Below, in pieces: positions 35,431 through 43,793 of a stretch of 57,566 bases of DNA; the stretch's first letter is position 1; every line of letters starts with the position of its first letter. This stretch comes from Erysipelotrichaceae bacterium (lineage in GTDB: Bacteria; Bacillota_I; Bacilli_A; Erysipelotrichales; Erysipelotrichaceae). The DNA lies in contig JAFRJA010000158.1 in NCBI GenBank assembly GCA_017432545.1, positions 1 through 57,566 on the forward strand. The letters run 5' to 3'. The position numbers and the translations under genes are program-made. A model generated the notes under the pieces. That model ran no database searches and was not told the DNA's origin. It saw only the letters and a program-made list of their open reading frames with translations.

Positions 35431-35462
35431 ATTTTATCACCTCAACTCCTTAAATTATAACG

Positions 35463-35490
35463 AAAAAAATAGAGGATTTTTCCTCTATTT
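35463..35490 (-). terminator. Terminator after rpmE
   Basis: Minus-strand stem AAATAGAGGA / TCCTCTATTT (35490-35481 with 35476-35467), loop AAAA, followed by seven Ts. The rpmE stop codon lies in the stem. It separates rpmE from tdk. Confidence 0.8.
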
Positions 35491-35694
35491 GTTCAGACCA
35501 TACTTCTTATTGAATTTTTCAATTCTACCTTGTGAAGCAGCGAATCTCTGTCTGCCCGTATAGAACGGATGACAGTTGGAGCAAGTATCGACCTTGATGC
35601 CATCTTTCTTGGTGGAACCAGTTTCGAAGGTTGTTCCGCAACCTGCACAGGTAACAGTAACTCTGTAATAATCAGGATGAATACCTTTTTTCAT
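35485..35694 (-). CDS. rpmE: Ribosomal protein L31 (zinc-binding type)
   Basis: A 69-residue large-subunit protein bridging the subunits. The start is the ATG at 35694, preceded by GGGAGA; the open frame extends further but that part lies in the leader. It has CAGCG and [13 protein letters not shown], the cysteine-containing zinc form. It carries its own promoter in the tail of murA and its own terminator. Confidence 0.96.
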   Translation of the reverse strand: MKKGIHPDYYRVTVTCAGCGTTFETGSTKKDGIKVDTCSNCHPFYTGRQRFAASQGRIEKFNKKYGLNK

Positions 35695-35750
35695 CTTTAA
35701 TCTCCCTTCCGCCTTGAGTATCATGTCAACCCAAAGTAAGTTTTCATGCT

Positions 35751-35779
35751 TGTATATTCTAACACAGGCACATTGTAAA
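35751..35779 (-). promoter_or_regulatory. Promoter of rpmE
   Basis: TTTACA (35779-35774), 17-nt spacer, TATACA (35756-35751) on the minus strand, giving a leader of about 50 nt before rpmE. It lies just upstream of the murA stop region, so rpmE can be expressed apart from murA. Confidence 0.6.
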
Positions 35780-35791
35780 CGCAACAGTATT

Positions 35792-37036
35792 TTATTCGAT
35801 ATCGGCACCTAAAGCCTTGAGCTTATCTACGATCGAATCATAACCGCGATAGATGTGATAAGCGTTGTGGATACAGGTCTCACCTTTGGCCATCAGACCG
35901 GCTATGACCAGTGATGCTCCGCAGCGCAGATCCGTCGCAAAGATATCTGAACCTTTTAATGGTGTCGGACCATGAATCAACGATTCGCCAGTCCTGGTTT
36001 CAATATTGGCACCCAAGGCATTAAGTTCCTTGCAATGCTTGAAACGCTCCGTATAGATCGTTTCTTCGATGTGAGAATCGCCGTTGGCCTTAGTCATCAG
36101 AGCTGTTAAAGGCTGTTGCAGATCCGTCGCAAAACCCGGGAACGGCTGGGTAATGATATCGACAGGTCGAAGTTCCTCGGCTTCAAAGACTCTGACATAA
36201 TCGGAACCCTGTTCAAGTTTTACACCCATCTCTTCCAGTTTGGAAGTAAGTGCTTCGATATGCTGAGGAATGACATTAGAGACTGTCACATCTTCCCCAC
36301 ACGCCGCAGCCGCAATGATATAGGTCCCGGCTTCGATACGATCAGGGATGATATCGTGGATACAGCCCTTGAGTCTTGAGACACCGTTGATGGTGATCTC
36401 AGAAGTACCGGCACCCCTGATCTGAGCTCCCATCTTATTCAGCATGGAAGACAAGTCGATGATCTCCGGTTCCTTGGCGGCATTTTCGATCGTCGTACGA
36501 CCTCTGGCAAAGCAAGCTGCCAGCATGATATTGATCGTTGCCCCGACAGAAGCGAAATCCAGATAGATGTCATCGCCTTCCAGTTCTTCGGCATCGATCT
36601 CGATGATATTGCCGTCCTGCTTGATCTTGGCCCCCAAGGCTTCGAAACCTTTAAGATGCAGATCGATCGGACGCGGACCGAGGTTACAACCACCAGGTGA
36701 ATACATCCTGACGTGTCTGAAACGACCTAAAAGAGCTCCCATAAAATAATATGAAGCTCTGAGTTTCATGACATCTTCATCCAAAAGATCGACGTTACAG
36801 ATATCCGTCGGATCGATCGTCAGTTCATCATCTTTGACACTTACCGAGATATTCAGCTTTTCCAGCAGTTTGATCAGGATCTCAACATCCTTGATCTCCG
36901 GAACATCATAAAGCTTTACTATCTCTGAGGCCAGCACGACTGAAGGCAGAATGGCAACAACCGAGTTCTTGCAAGAAGAGACTCTTACTTCGCCTTTCAG
37001 CTTGTGACCGCCTCTTATTCTGATCATTTCATCCAT
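35792..37036 (-). CDS. murA: UDP-N-acetylglucosamine 1-carboxyvinyltransferase
   Basis: First committed enzyme of peptidoglycan synthesis, moving enolpyruvate from PEP to UDP-GlcNAc. The 414 residues have [17 protein letters not shown] at the start (the Lys-Asn PEP site), the active-site loop [18 protein letters not shown] near 113-130 with the Cys that fosfomycin attacks, and the C-terminal [19 protein letters not shown]. By position it corresponds to the murZ (murAB) paralogue of Bacillus. It overlaps the rpmE leader. In Bacillus a rho gene lies between; it is absent here. Confidence 0.96.
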   Translation of the reverse strand: MDEMIRIRGGHKLKGEVRVSSCKNSVVAILPSVVLASEIVKLYDVPEIKDVEILIKLLEKLNISVSVKDDELTIDPTDICNVDLLDEDVMKLRASYYFMGALLGRFRHVRMYSPGGCNLGPRPIDLHLKGFEALGAKIKQDGNIIEIDAEELEGDDIYLDFASVGATINIMLAACFARGRTTIENAAKEPEIIDLSSMLNKMGAQIRGAGTSEITINGVSRLKGCIHDIIPDRIEAGTYIIAAAACGEDVTVSNVIPQHIEALTSKLEEMGVKLEQGSDYVRVFEAEELRPVDIITQPFPGFATDLQQPLTALMTKANGDSHIEETIYTERFKHCKELNALGANIETRTGESLIHGPTPLKGSDIFATDLRCGASLVIAGLMAKGETCIHNAYHIYRGYDSIVDKLKALGADIE

Positions 37037-37050
37037 AGTTATAATCCAAT

Positions 37051-37073
37051 AAAGCAGGTCTTAAACCTGCTTT
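37051..37073 (-). terminator. Hairpin between the bitopic protein gene and murA
   Basis: Stem AAAGCAGG / CCTGCTTT (37073-37066 with 37058-37051) on the minus strand, loop TTTAAGA, followed by ATTGG rather than a clear T run. A weak terminator or attenuator just before a possible TATAAC box of murA. Confidence 0.5.
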
Positions 37074-37080
37074 AAATCAA

Positions 37081-37767
37081 TTAACTCTCTACTTTCTTAG
37101 CCCACACGTCATCTTCTGATCCTATGCAGAAGTAGACGCTGTCGGTTACTTTTGCCCAGCTGTAGCTGGAATCATCTTCACCAGGGACAACTTCGATTAC
37201 ATTGAACTTCTCTCCGTTGTAGGCATAGCTTTCATCTTTATAGGTAGTCGCATCGCCGCTCTTGCTGGCTTTTGTTCTGAAAGTCAAAGGTCCATCGACT
37301 ACTTCATAGATCAGGTTTCCCTCGCCTTTCTTGTTGGCGTTTTTCAGTTCTTCGATCTGCATCGTCAGTGCATTGATCGTTTCGTCCTTCTCCTGGATCT
37401 GACGCTTGTAGTTTTCTTCATTGGCCTGAACCTGCAGATATTCGGTCTTGACCTTAACCAAAGCCTTATGTTCCTTGAGCGCATAGACCAGTGAGCCGAT
37501 GCAGCCTGCCAGTAATAAGACAATGAGAACCAGACATACGATCATCGGCGTATTGCCTTTTCTCTTCTTCTTCGGTCTCAGTTCATCGAAATCATCGTCA
37601 TCATCCAGATTGTTTTCGGAAGTTCCCGTATCATCATAGAGTTCATCATCACTCATCTTGAAGATAGACATATCAACACTGGTACTTGAATCAGAGATCG
37701 TCTTATCTTCAATAAAATCAGGGATGTCCAGAGTTTCATCTGTATCATCAATTCTTCTTCTCTTCAT
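37081..37767 (-). CDS. Bitopic coiled-coil protein with acidic cytoplasmic tail, function unknown
   Basis: A 228-residue protein: an acidic, disordered N-terminus (residues 1-60, with a run of aspartates), a basic patch RPKKKRK before one membrane helix (MIVCLVLIVLLLAGCIGSLVY, about 75-97), a coiled coil (about 100-147, EYLQVQANEENYKRQIQEKDE), then a small C-terminal beta domain resembling an SH3-like fold (FNVIEVVPGEDDSSYSWAKV). The positive-inside rule places the acidic end in the cytoplasm and the SH3-like end outside. It sits directly after the 605-residue repeat protein, a possible partner. Confidence 0.65.
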   Translation of the reverse strand: MKRRRIDDTDETLDIPDFIEDKTISDSSTSVDMSIFKMSDDELYDDTGTSENNLDDDDDFDELRPKKKRKGNTPMIVCLVLIVLLLAGCIGSLVYALKEHKALVKVKTEYLQVQANEENYKRQIQEKDETINALTMQIEELKNANKKGEGNLIYEVVDGPLTFRTKASKSGDATTYKDESYAYNGEKFNVIEVVPGEDDSSYSWAKVTDSVYFCIGSEDDVWAKKVES

Positions 37768-37785
37768 ATTTTCACCTCACATTTA

Positions 37786-39603
37786 TCAGAATAAGCTTTT
37801 AACTTTTAAAACCTTATAACCATCATACTCGCCATTCAGCAGTGCTGCCTGATTGGCAACTTCGTAGATCGTTGAAATGATCTTGCCGTCAGAATTGACG
37901 TACTGCTTGAAAACATCAACGATCAGTTTATTCTCATCCGCATTGATCGAATAGCCGTGATTCAATGCAATCTCCACGAACTGGCGCAGATTCTCAACAT
38001 TCTGGAAAATCAAGCGATGCAGGATGATGATCTCAATATCAAGCGGATATTCATGACCGATCTGACCTTTCATGTTGTAGACGGCCTTGATGAAAGAACT
38101 TGAGAGATAAGGATAATTCTGATGGATCTTTTCAAAGACACGCTGGAATTCCTGTTCTTCCTCATTCTTGCGGATATCCTCTTCGACCATCTTGTCACGC
38201 AGTTCACTGATCAGATCACTCACATAGATATCCTGCGCATTGGCAGCTTTAGTCTGTGTGGAGTCATCATCAGTATCATAGCCGTATTGCGGAATAAACG
38301 GTTCACTCTTTATATGAGAATAGTAAGCCTCATCCGACTTCTGGATCTCCTTGATCAGATCAAGAATATCATTCCTGTCAACCGGAGCCGGTTCATCAGA
38401 CATCAGTTTCTTGTCTTCTTCGTTGACCATTACCTCATTGAAGATCGAATCCAGGATACCCTGCAGATATGGATCATCCTTGGCTGAATAAGGCGGCTGT
38501 TTCTCTTCGTTACTCTTATTTACATTTTCCGCGATCTGCTGAAACAGTTCATCATCTTCTTCACTCATTTCAAAAACAGTTTCCTGTTCATCGAGCAGAT
38601 CCTGTTCCTCTTCAGACAGTTCCATTTCTTTGGAAGCTTTTTCTTCTTTTGTTTCCTCTGGCTTGTTTTCGGCCGGAGCATTTGTTTTATCAGGATTATA
38701 AAGCCCTAAAGGTCTTTCATCTTTAACTTCTTTTGCTTCTTTTACTTCCGTAACAGAATCTTCTTTTGTTTCACCCTTATGCGGATTGAAAAGACCGAGA
38801 TAAGTCTGATTGTTGTTATCAGTCTCGGTTATGGTCTTGTCTGTATTCTGTGTATTGGCCGGTTTATATAAACCGAGATATGATTCTTCCTTTTTCACTT
38901 CTTTTCCAAAAGTTCTCCTTGTTACTGGGTGAGCCTGCTCTTTATAAAGATCAGATCTCTTAGAAACTATCTTTTCCGGTTTAGTTTTTTCTTCTTCAAC
39001 AGGCGTTTTGACGCGATATAGACCGATAATACGTCTGCCATTGTCTAAAGGTTTATCCAATTCCGTTTTTTCATCTTCTTTTGGCATAACAGTTTCTTTT
39101 ATCTTCTCTTCTTTAACTGCTTTAACTTCTTCTGAAAAAGAATTTTCTTTTTCTTCTTTAGTTTCTTCTGCAACTGTTTTTTCTTCAGAAGTACTTTCTT
39201 TTTCTTCTTTCACTTCTTCCAAAGCTGTTTCCTCTGCAGAAACAACTTTTTCAATCTCTTCTAAAGGTGTCTCCAAAGCAGCTTCAAGAGCTTCAGAGCG
39301 ATCTGATACTTCTCCGAAATCGCTGTCCAATACCCTGGCGAGATCACTCGTCAGAATTTTCTGGTTATCTTCGTTTCTGATAAAATCATCGAAAGCTGCC
39401 TCACCGGAATTTACGAGCTGGTTGACTTTTCCACCGATACTCAGCATGGAAGAAGCAAATTCGTCATCAAGTTCTTTCTTCAGTTTTTGAAGATCTTCCC
39501 TGTTTTTCGAAGCGTTCGAATCATATCCTTCAACATCGTTGTTTTCCAGATATGCAAGGGCCTTTTTCACAAAACCGAGTAAGACAAGATTTTCAGGTTT
39601 CAC
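37786..39603 (-). CDS. Large acidic, mostly disordered protein with repeated GLYxP-type motifs
   Basis: 605 residues, not recognised. The N-terminal 100 residues are helical, then a very Glu/Lys-rich stretch (about 110-180), then four similar short motifs: RIIGLYRVKTP (about 191-201), YLGLYKPANT (242-251), YLGLFNPHKG (268-277) and PLGLYNPDKT (298-307). An acidic part with DLLDEQETVFEMSEEDDELF follows, then a folded helical C-terminal domain from about 370. No signal or membrane helix. The start is GTG 39603 after AGGAGGAAAT. The motifs look like short linear binding sites for a common partner. Its neighbour is a membrane protein. Confidence 0.65.
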   Translation of the reverse strand: MKPENLVLLGFVKKALAYLENNDVEGYDSNASKNREDLQKLKKELDDEFASSMLSIGGKVNQLVNSGEAAFDDFIRNEDNQKILTSDLARVLDSDFGEVSDRSEALEAALETPLEEIEKVVSAEETALEEVKEEKESTSEEKTVAEETKEEKENSFSEEVKAVKEEKIKETVMPKEDEKTELDKPLDNGRRIIGLYRVKTPVEEEKTKPEKIVSKRSDLYKEQAHPVTRRTFGKEVKKEESYLGLYKPANTQNTDKTITETDNNNQTYLGLFNPHKGETKEDSVTEVKEAKEVKDERPLGLYNPDKTNAPAENKPEETKEEKASKEMELSEEEQDLLDEQETVFEMSEEDDELFQQIAENVNKSNEEKQPPYSAKDDPYLQGILDSIFNEVMVNEEDKKLMSDEPAPVDRNDILDLIKEIQKSDEAYYSHIKSEPFIPQYGYDTDDDSTQTKAANAQDIYVSDLISELRDKMVEEDIRKNEEEQEFQRVFEKIHQNYPYLSSSFIKAVYNMKGQIGHEYPLDIEIIILHRLIFQNVENLRQFVEIALNHGYSINADENKLIVDVFKQYVNSDGKIISTIYEVANQAALLNGEYDGYKVLKVKSLF

Positions 39604-40180
39604 ATTTCCTCCTGTTCAGAATGAGTATGCCATCTCCGACATTATCAAACATCATTATATCAAAACGCTCATCATTCTGCACCATTTCCCTGAACTTAAT
39701 AATCTTTTTGACCAGATTTCTCAGGTTTCGTGAAGTGATCTTCTCCGGATCATCAATCAGCCCGTGAAAGATCATGTTGTCAAAAAACATGTATCCATCT
39801 GATTTCAGATTCGGAAGGAACTTTTCCATGTATTTTCCATACTGAGCTTTAGCCGCATCGACAAAGATCAGATCATACATCTTTTCCGTTTCATAATCCT
39901 CGATCGCACAAAGATGGACCTTGATCCGATCATTCAGTTTACGCTCATTTATATTCTTCAGAGCCTGATCATACATCTCTTCATTTTTTTCGATCGTATC
40001 GATCCGGATATCATCATCACTTTGAGCCATCATGATCGCCGAATAGCCGACGGCCGTACCAAGTTCCAGGATATCTTTCAGTTTATGCTGTTCAATAAAA
40101 TTTAAAGGAAAGGCAAGCCCTTCATCTTTGATGATAGGCACGCCTTTCTCCAATGCATCTTTTTTGATTTCTTCGATCAT
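39593..40180 (-). CDS. SAM-dependent O-methyltransferase (TrmR/YrrM-like)
   Basis: A 195-residue class I methyltransferase of the small-molecule/tRNA O-methyltransferase family. SAM motif LELGTAVGYSAIMMAQ near 38-53, acidic DTIEKNEEMYDQA, motif LIFVDAAKAQYGKYM near 105-119 with metal-binding Asp, and YMFFDNMIFHGLI. Similar Bacillota proteins methylate 5-hydroxyuridine in tRNA (TrmR), but this identity is only a suggestion. It overlaps the pgm remnant stop by 4 nt. Confidence 0.85.
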   Translation of the reverse strand: MIEEIKKDALEKGVPIIKDEGLAFPLNFIEQHKLKDILELGTAVGYSAIMMAQSDDDIRIDTIEKNEEMYDQALKNINERKLNDRIKVHLCAIEDYETEKMYDLIFVDAAKAQYGKYMEKFLPNLKSDGYMFFDNMIFHGLIDDPEKITSRNLRNLVKKIIKFREMVQNDERFDIMMFDNVGDGILILNRRKCET

Positions 40181-41853
40181 TTAAGAATTGTTTTGACGTA
40201 GGAAATGAAGCCTTCGCATTTTTCTTTGGCTTTTTCCATACTTGTATCCTTTACTGAAAGATAGCACTTGCACTTAGGTTCCGTACCGGAAGGTCTGATC
40301 GCAATGAAAGAACCGTCTTCCAGATAATATTTTAATACATCGGATACGTCATGTTCTTTGAAATCATATTCTTTGCCATCAACATAGGCTTTCTGCAGTT
40401 TGTAGTCTTCGATCTTCACCGTATTGAAGCCAGGGACCTCAAGCGGATTTTCTCTGACCGTAGCCATGATTTCCTGCAGTTTGACTGCACCGTCAGCACC
40501 CGGAAGCATGATCTAGAACTGGGTATCGTAGTAATAACCGACTTTCTCATAAGCTTCATTCATGACATCCATCAATGTCTTACCCTGTGAACGGTAATAT
40601 GCGCAGGCTTCTGCCAGCATCAAGCAGGCTTGAGTCGCATCCTTGTCTCTGACAAACGGTTTGATAAGAGAACCATAAGATTCTTCATAACCGAAGACAT
40701 AGGTCTTTTCATGGTTCTGTTCATACTGTCTGACCTTGTTACCGATATATTTGAAACCGGTAAGGGTTCTTTCGTTGTCACAGCCATGGTATCTGGCGAT
40801 AGCTTCACCGATATCGGAAGTAACGACGGTATTGAACATACATGGATTATCGACCTTGATGCCAAGATCTTCATAAGTTGAAAGGATGTATTCCAGAAGC
40901 AATGCACCGGTCTGGTTGCCGTTCAAAACAATATAGTCACCATTGTGCTTGATGCCGACACCCATTCTGTCACCATCAGGGTCACAGACAAGGATCAGTT
41001 CAGCATCAAGTTCTTTAGCAAGTTTGAGGACTTCTTCATAAGCACCTGGTTCTTCCGGGTTAGGAGTCTTGGTTCCGGAGAAAGCCGGGTCAAAAGTAGA
41101 CTGGCTCTTAACTTCACTGACATCATAACCGGCCAATCTCAAAGTATCCATGACAGGATGATAGGAAGCACCGTGTTCAGGTGAGAACACGATCTTGAAT
41201 TTCTTGTCGAGATCTTTTCTTAACTGAATGCTCAGACACTCTGAATAATAAGCTTTGTCAACTTCATCATTGACGACATGGATCAGTCCTTCATCATAAT
41301 CATCAGGGATCACGATATCCAGGAAATCACCAAGTTTATCGATCTCAGCGATGACCTTGGAAGCAAGTTCCGGTATCAGCTGGCAGCCTGTCTCATCATA
41401 GAGTTTGTAGCCGTTGTATTCTTTAGGATTATGAGAAGCCGTAATCATGATACCGCCGTCACATTTATAATATCTGACGGTAAATGAAAGTTCAGGTGTC
41501 GGACGGAGCGTATCAAAGATATAAGTCTCGATACCATTGGAAGCTAACAGTTTTGCGCAATCAAAAGCGAATTCGTGAGAATTATAACGGTTGTCATAGG
41601 CAATAGCTACGGAATGAAGATCGTTGTGCTTGAGATAATTGGCATAACCCTGAGTAGCCTTTCTGATCGTATAGATGTTGAGACGATTCGGGCCAAGGCC
41701 CATCAGACCACGCATGCCGGCTGTACCGAAAGCAACATCAGTATAGAATGCATCCTTGATCTGCTGATCGGCCATGTTTCTGAGTTCTTCCTTCTGTTCG
41801 CTTAAAACATTAGGATTGTTTAACCATTTTTCATAGATTTCTTTATAGTTCAT
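40177..41853 (-). pseudogene. Phosphoglucomutase/phosphomannomutase interrupted by an in-frame amber codon
   Basis: The frame from ATG 41853 encodes an alpha-D-phosphohexomutase: TAGMRGLMGLGPNRLN, active-site serine MITASHNPKEYNGYKLYD near 131-148, metal loop LVCDPDGDRMG, and FGYEESYGS. After GYYYDTQF a TAG at 40515-40513 stops it at 446 residues. The same frame continues as IMLPGADGAVKLQEI to a natural stop at 40177, and this part holds the phosphate-binding IAIRPSGTEPKC of domain 4. Read through, the protein would be about 558 residues, the normal length. Either a nonsense mutation, a sequence error, or stop-codon readthrough. The truncated product would probably lack activity. Confidence 0.85.
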
Positions 41854-41869
41854 ACTTTAACCTCGCAAT

Positions 41870-41898
41870 TAAAAATAAGGGAAGATCTCTCTTCCCTT
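41870..41898 (-). terminator. Terminator after ptsH
   Basis: Minus-strand stem AAGGGAAGA / TCTTCCCTT (41898-41890 with 41885-41877), loop GAGA, followed by ATTTTT. It isolates ptsH from the pgm gene. Confidence 0.8.
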
Positions 41899-41906
41899 TT
41901 GTTTTC

Positions 41907-42173
41907 TTACTGTATTACTTTCTGTGTTCTTAAGATATCTTCGATCGCCGCAATTGCTGCATCTTCATCTTCACCTTCGCAAGTAATAGTGATTTCAGAC
42001 TGAGTAGGGATGCCTAATGACATAACACCCATAATTGATTTCATGTTTACAGATCTCTCTTTAAACGAAACCTTGACATCACATTTGAACTTACTTGCAG
42101 CGTTTACAGCAACAGTAGCAGGACGAGCATGCAGACCTACCGGATCAACAACTAATACATTGATTTCCTTCAT
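41907..42173 (-). CDS. ptsH: Phosphocarrier protein HPr
   Basis: Phosphate carrier of the sugar phosphotransferase system, and in Bacillota a CcpA co-regulator. The 88 residues have GLHARPAT with catalytic His15 and NMKSIMGV with Ser46, the HPr-kinase site. A strong AGGAGGG ribosome binding site. Here it stands alone without ptsI, between promoter and terminator, and its promoter carries a cre-like box, implying feedback from carbon status. Confidence 0.97.
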   Translation of the reverse strand: MKEINVLVVDPVGLHARPATVAVNAASKFKCDVKVSFKERSVNMKSIMGVMSLGIPTQSEITITCEGEDEDAAIAAIEDILRTQKVIQ

Positions 42174-42202
42174 GACCTTCCCTCCTTCTTTTTAAACCTA
42201 AA

Positions 42203-42215
42203 AACGGTAACCGTT
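42203..42215. promoter_or_regulatory. Palindrome in the ptsH 5' leader
   Basis: AACGGTAACCGTT: six-base arms around one central base, between the ptsH -10 and ribosome binding site. It may be a repressor operator or a small leader hairpin; nothing else identifies it. Confidence 0.4.
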
Positions 42216-42226
42216 CTTATAGAATT

Positions 42227-42255
42227 ATTATAAAATTGTAAGCGCTTTAATTCAA
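42227..42255 (-). promoter_or_regulatory. ptsH promoter with a cre-like site in the spacer
   Basis: TTGAAT (42255-42250), 17-nt spacer, TATAAT (42232-42227) on the minus strand. The spacer contains TGTAAGCGCTTTAA (42237-42250 on the plus strand), one base off the CcpA consensus TGWAANCGNTNWCA. A cre inside the core promoter would be expected to repress. Confidence 0.65.
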
Positions 42256-42286
42256 GAATTTTCATACACAAAATTTTGCCGAATTT

Positions 42287-42745
42287 TCACTTGTGATAGG
42301 TTTCGTTATTCAATATCTTGAAGCAGCGATAGATCTGTTCCAGAATGATCAGTCTGGTCATCTGATGAAGGAAGGTCAGATCGGATAATTTGAGCTTTTC
42401 ATTGGCTCTTTTCCTTAATTTATCGGACAGACCTAAAGATCCTCCGATCACAAAGGTGATCCGGGGATTGGAAATAAAAAGACGGTCCAGTTTATTCGCC
42501 AAACCGATCGAATCGATGCTCTTACCATGCAGATCAAGAAGGATGACATATTCATCATCCCTGATCTTGCTTAAAACAGACTCTGCTTCTTTATCAAGAA
42601 CTGCCTGCTCATTATCTTTGATCGCTTCGTCTTTGACTTCAACGATCTCCAGTTTATGATAATGATTGATCTTTTCGGCATATTCACTGATCAGAGCCGC
42701 AAGGTTTTTATCTTTAACTTTACCGACACAGACAATCTTAATCAT
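42287..42745 (-). CDS. rlmH: 23S rRNA pseudouridine(1915)-N3 methyltransferase RlmH
   Basis: SPOUT-type methyltransferase acting on the assembled 70S ribosome. The 152 residues begin MIKIVCVGKVKDKNL and have the knot SAM site FVIGGSLGLSDKLRKRAN near 102-118 and the C-terminal LIILEQIYRCFKILNNETYHK. It overlaps htrA by 8 nt, an arrangement shared with many Bacillota. Confidence 0.96.
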   Translation of the reverse strand: MIKIVCVGKVKDKNLAALISEYAEKINHYHKLEIVEVKDEAIKDNEQAVLDKEAESVLSKIRDDEYVILLDLHGKSIDSIGLANKLDRLFISNPRITFVIGGSLGLSDKLRKRANEKLKLSDLTFLHQMTRLIILEQIYRCFKILNNETYHK

Positions 42746-43781
42746 TGTGCAGTTCCTGATGTATAGTATCGGAACCTCTTACGTAATCAAAAGAGATATT
42801 ATCAACAGGTGTATGGATGACACTCAGATAATCATTGAGTCCGTTTATCGTAATACCATTGATCGCCGTGATCACATCCCCTGCCCTGATTCCGGCTTCA
42901 TAGGCCAAAGACCCTTCTCTGACTTTTGAGACATAAAGTCCACTGATCGTCTCCAGAGATATATTGAGGTTTACTTTTTCGTAGTTATACATATCCCTGA
43001 TGTAGGATCCTTTGACTCCAATGATATATCTGATCGGTTCAAGATCATTAATGATGTTTTCTGTGATGACCCTTATCTCATTGGCGCTTACACCAAGGGC
43101 GAAATCCGTATTATAGGACATCGTATTCATTCCCACGAGCTCCCCAGCCATATTCAAAATCGGTGAACCGGAATAGCCGTTTTTAAGTTCCGCATCTGTT
43201 TCGATCATATCGAGATAATAGACATAACGTTCATCTTCGACACTGATGATATTTTCGATCGTCACATTCTTATCGGCAATCATTGCCAGAGATACTGTTC
43301 CGGCATAGTCAAGCGAACTCGGGGTTCCAATACTGATGACGAATTCGCCCTTTTTCAATAATGAAGCATCTCCGAGTTTAAGTGGAGCGATCTCATAAGG
43401 TGTATTTATGGCCAGGACCGCGATATCAGTGTAGATATCATGGCCGATCAGTTCACCGTTGACAATGTAGGATGAACCGAAATAGACGGTTATCGAATCA
43501 GCCTGAGCTACGCCATGATAAGCTGTGACTATATAGACGCGATCTTTATCCTGTTTATAGACAAAACCGCTCTGGATAGCTCCATCAGCACTGATACTGA
43601 CGACGGCTGGCGCATTTTCTTCGACAATATGCGTAAAATCAGTCGAAAAACCGTTGACGTTGATTTCGGTAACGATGCTGGTGTTATCGACCTGTTTCTG
43701 TTTATTTAAAGAAGCAGTCAGAAAACCAAGCCAGACAAAGACGATGATGATCAATAAATAAAGCAAGCGGTTGTTTTTCAT
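42738..43781 (-). CDS. htrA: Membrane-anchored HtrA-type serine protease with PDZ domain
   Basis: Extracytoplasmic quality-control protease. A 347-residue protein with an N-terminal anchor (LLYLLIIIVFVWLGFLTASL), a trypsin-like domain with the triad His89 (VTAYHGVA), Asp119 (YTDIAVLAI) and Ser204 (NGYSGSPI), and a C-terminal PDZ domain (about 265-335, LAYEAGIRAGDVITAINGI). The oxyanion loop GYSGSP differs slightly from the usual GNSGGP, but the serine is kept. Located next to rlmH as in other Bacillota. Confidence 0.9.
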   Translation of the reverse strand: MKNNRLLYLLIIIVFVWLGFLTASLNKQKQVDNTSIVTEINVNGFSTDFTHIVEENAPAVVSISADGAIQSGFVYKQDKDRVYIVTAYHGVAQADSITVYFGSSYIVNGELIGHDIYTDIAVLAINTPYEIAPLKLGDASLLKKGEFVISIGTPSSLDYAGTVSLAMIADKNVTIENIISVEDERYVYYLDMIETDAELKNGYSGSPILNMAGELVGMNTMSYNTDFALGVSANEIRVITENIINDLEPIRYIIGVKGSYIRDMYNYEKVNLNISLETISGLYVSKVREGSLAYEAGIRAGDVITAINGITINGLNDYLSVIHTPVDNISFDYVRGSDTIHQELHND

Positions 43782-43793
43782 ATTTTTTCCTTA

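Noticed and set aside
39008..39490. Long plus-strand frame of 160 codons rich in serine
   Set aside because: It is the antisense of the Glu/Lys-rich part of the 605-residue protein, where TTC/TCT-rich sequence gives open frames by composition.
40177..40509. A separate 110-residue protein downstream of the pgm stop
   Set aside because: It is in the same frame as the mutase, contains its domain 4, and has no Shine-Dalgarno; it is the second half of one interrupted gene.
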